A stretch of DNA of 8,048 nucleotides, taken from contig DXIA01000183.1 of assembly GCA_019113125.1 (NCBI GenBank), positions 1-8,048 on the forward strand, written 5' to 3'. The notes under the pieces were generated by a model. It saw only the letters and a program-made list of their open reading frames with translations. It was not told the origin of the DNA and did no database searches. Below, in pieces: positions 8,044 to 8,048 of the stretch; positions within the stretch are counted from its first letter, which is position 1; every line of letters begins with the position of its first letter. The position numbers were made by a program, and so were the translations under genes. This DNA comes from Candidatus Pygmaiobacter gallistercoris. Lineage in GTDB: Bacteria > Bacillota > Clostridia > Oscillospirales > Ruminococcaceae.

Positions 8044-8048
8044 CAAAC

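Overview
This is an ordinary-looking chromosomal segment with five recognisable core or housekeeping genes and one unrecognised membrane-protein gene. The DNA is visibly GC-rich, with a strong G/C preference at third codon positions. Genes use strong Shine-Dalgarno (SD) sequences (AAGGGGG, GGAGGGG, AGGAGG), and two of them appear to start at TTG. Together with the gene content (DusB-type dihydrouridine synthase, YfhO family, Tex), this suggests a high-GC Firmicute, plausibly a gut-type clostridium (Oscillospirales/Ruminococcaceae-like). That placement is inference; no rRNA or marker tree supports it.

Layout from left to right. Bases 1-352 (minus) hold the 5' end of polA, cut by the window edge. 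Bases 353-539 are a divergent promoter region. Bases 540-1487 (plus) encode an unrecognised protein with a four-cysteine zinc-ribbon-like motif and about four membrane segments, followed by a very strong hairpin terminator (1494-1530). Bases 1531-1623 hold an extended -10 promoter followed by a perfect 12-bp inverted repeat. They lead into dusB (1624-2595, plus, TTG start). dusB converges with yfbR (2600-3193, minus), a 5'-deoxynucleotidase; the stop codons are four bases apart and lie in a 14-bp palindrome. Bases 3194-3317 are a second divergent promoter region with a leader hairpin. A YfhO-family membrane protein (3318-5765, plus, TTG start) and tex (5770-7968, plus) follow, four bases apart and probably one transcript. 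The last 80 bases hold an imperfect inverted repeat that may begin a terminator continuing outside the window.

The genes do not form one pathway. They cover DNA replication/repair (PolA), tRNA modification (DusB), nucleotide-pool sanitation (YfbR), probable envelope glycan modification (YfhO) and RNA-linked transcription accessory work (Tex). I see no mobile element, CRISPR array, phage gene, tRNA, rRNA or defence system. The most interesting signals are regulatory. The inferred dusB and yfhO mRNAs would each carry a stem-loop at or very near the 5' end, just upstream of the SD and a TTG start. The minus-strand yfbR transcript has no terminator of its own and may rely on a distant bidirectional one.
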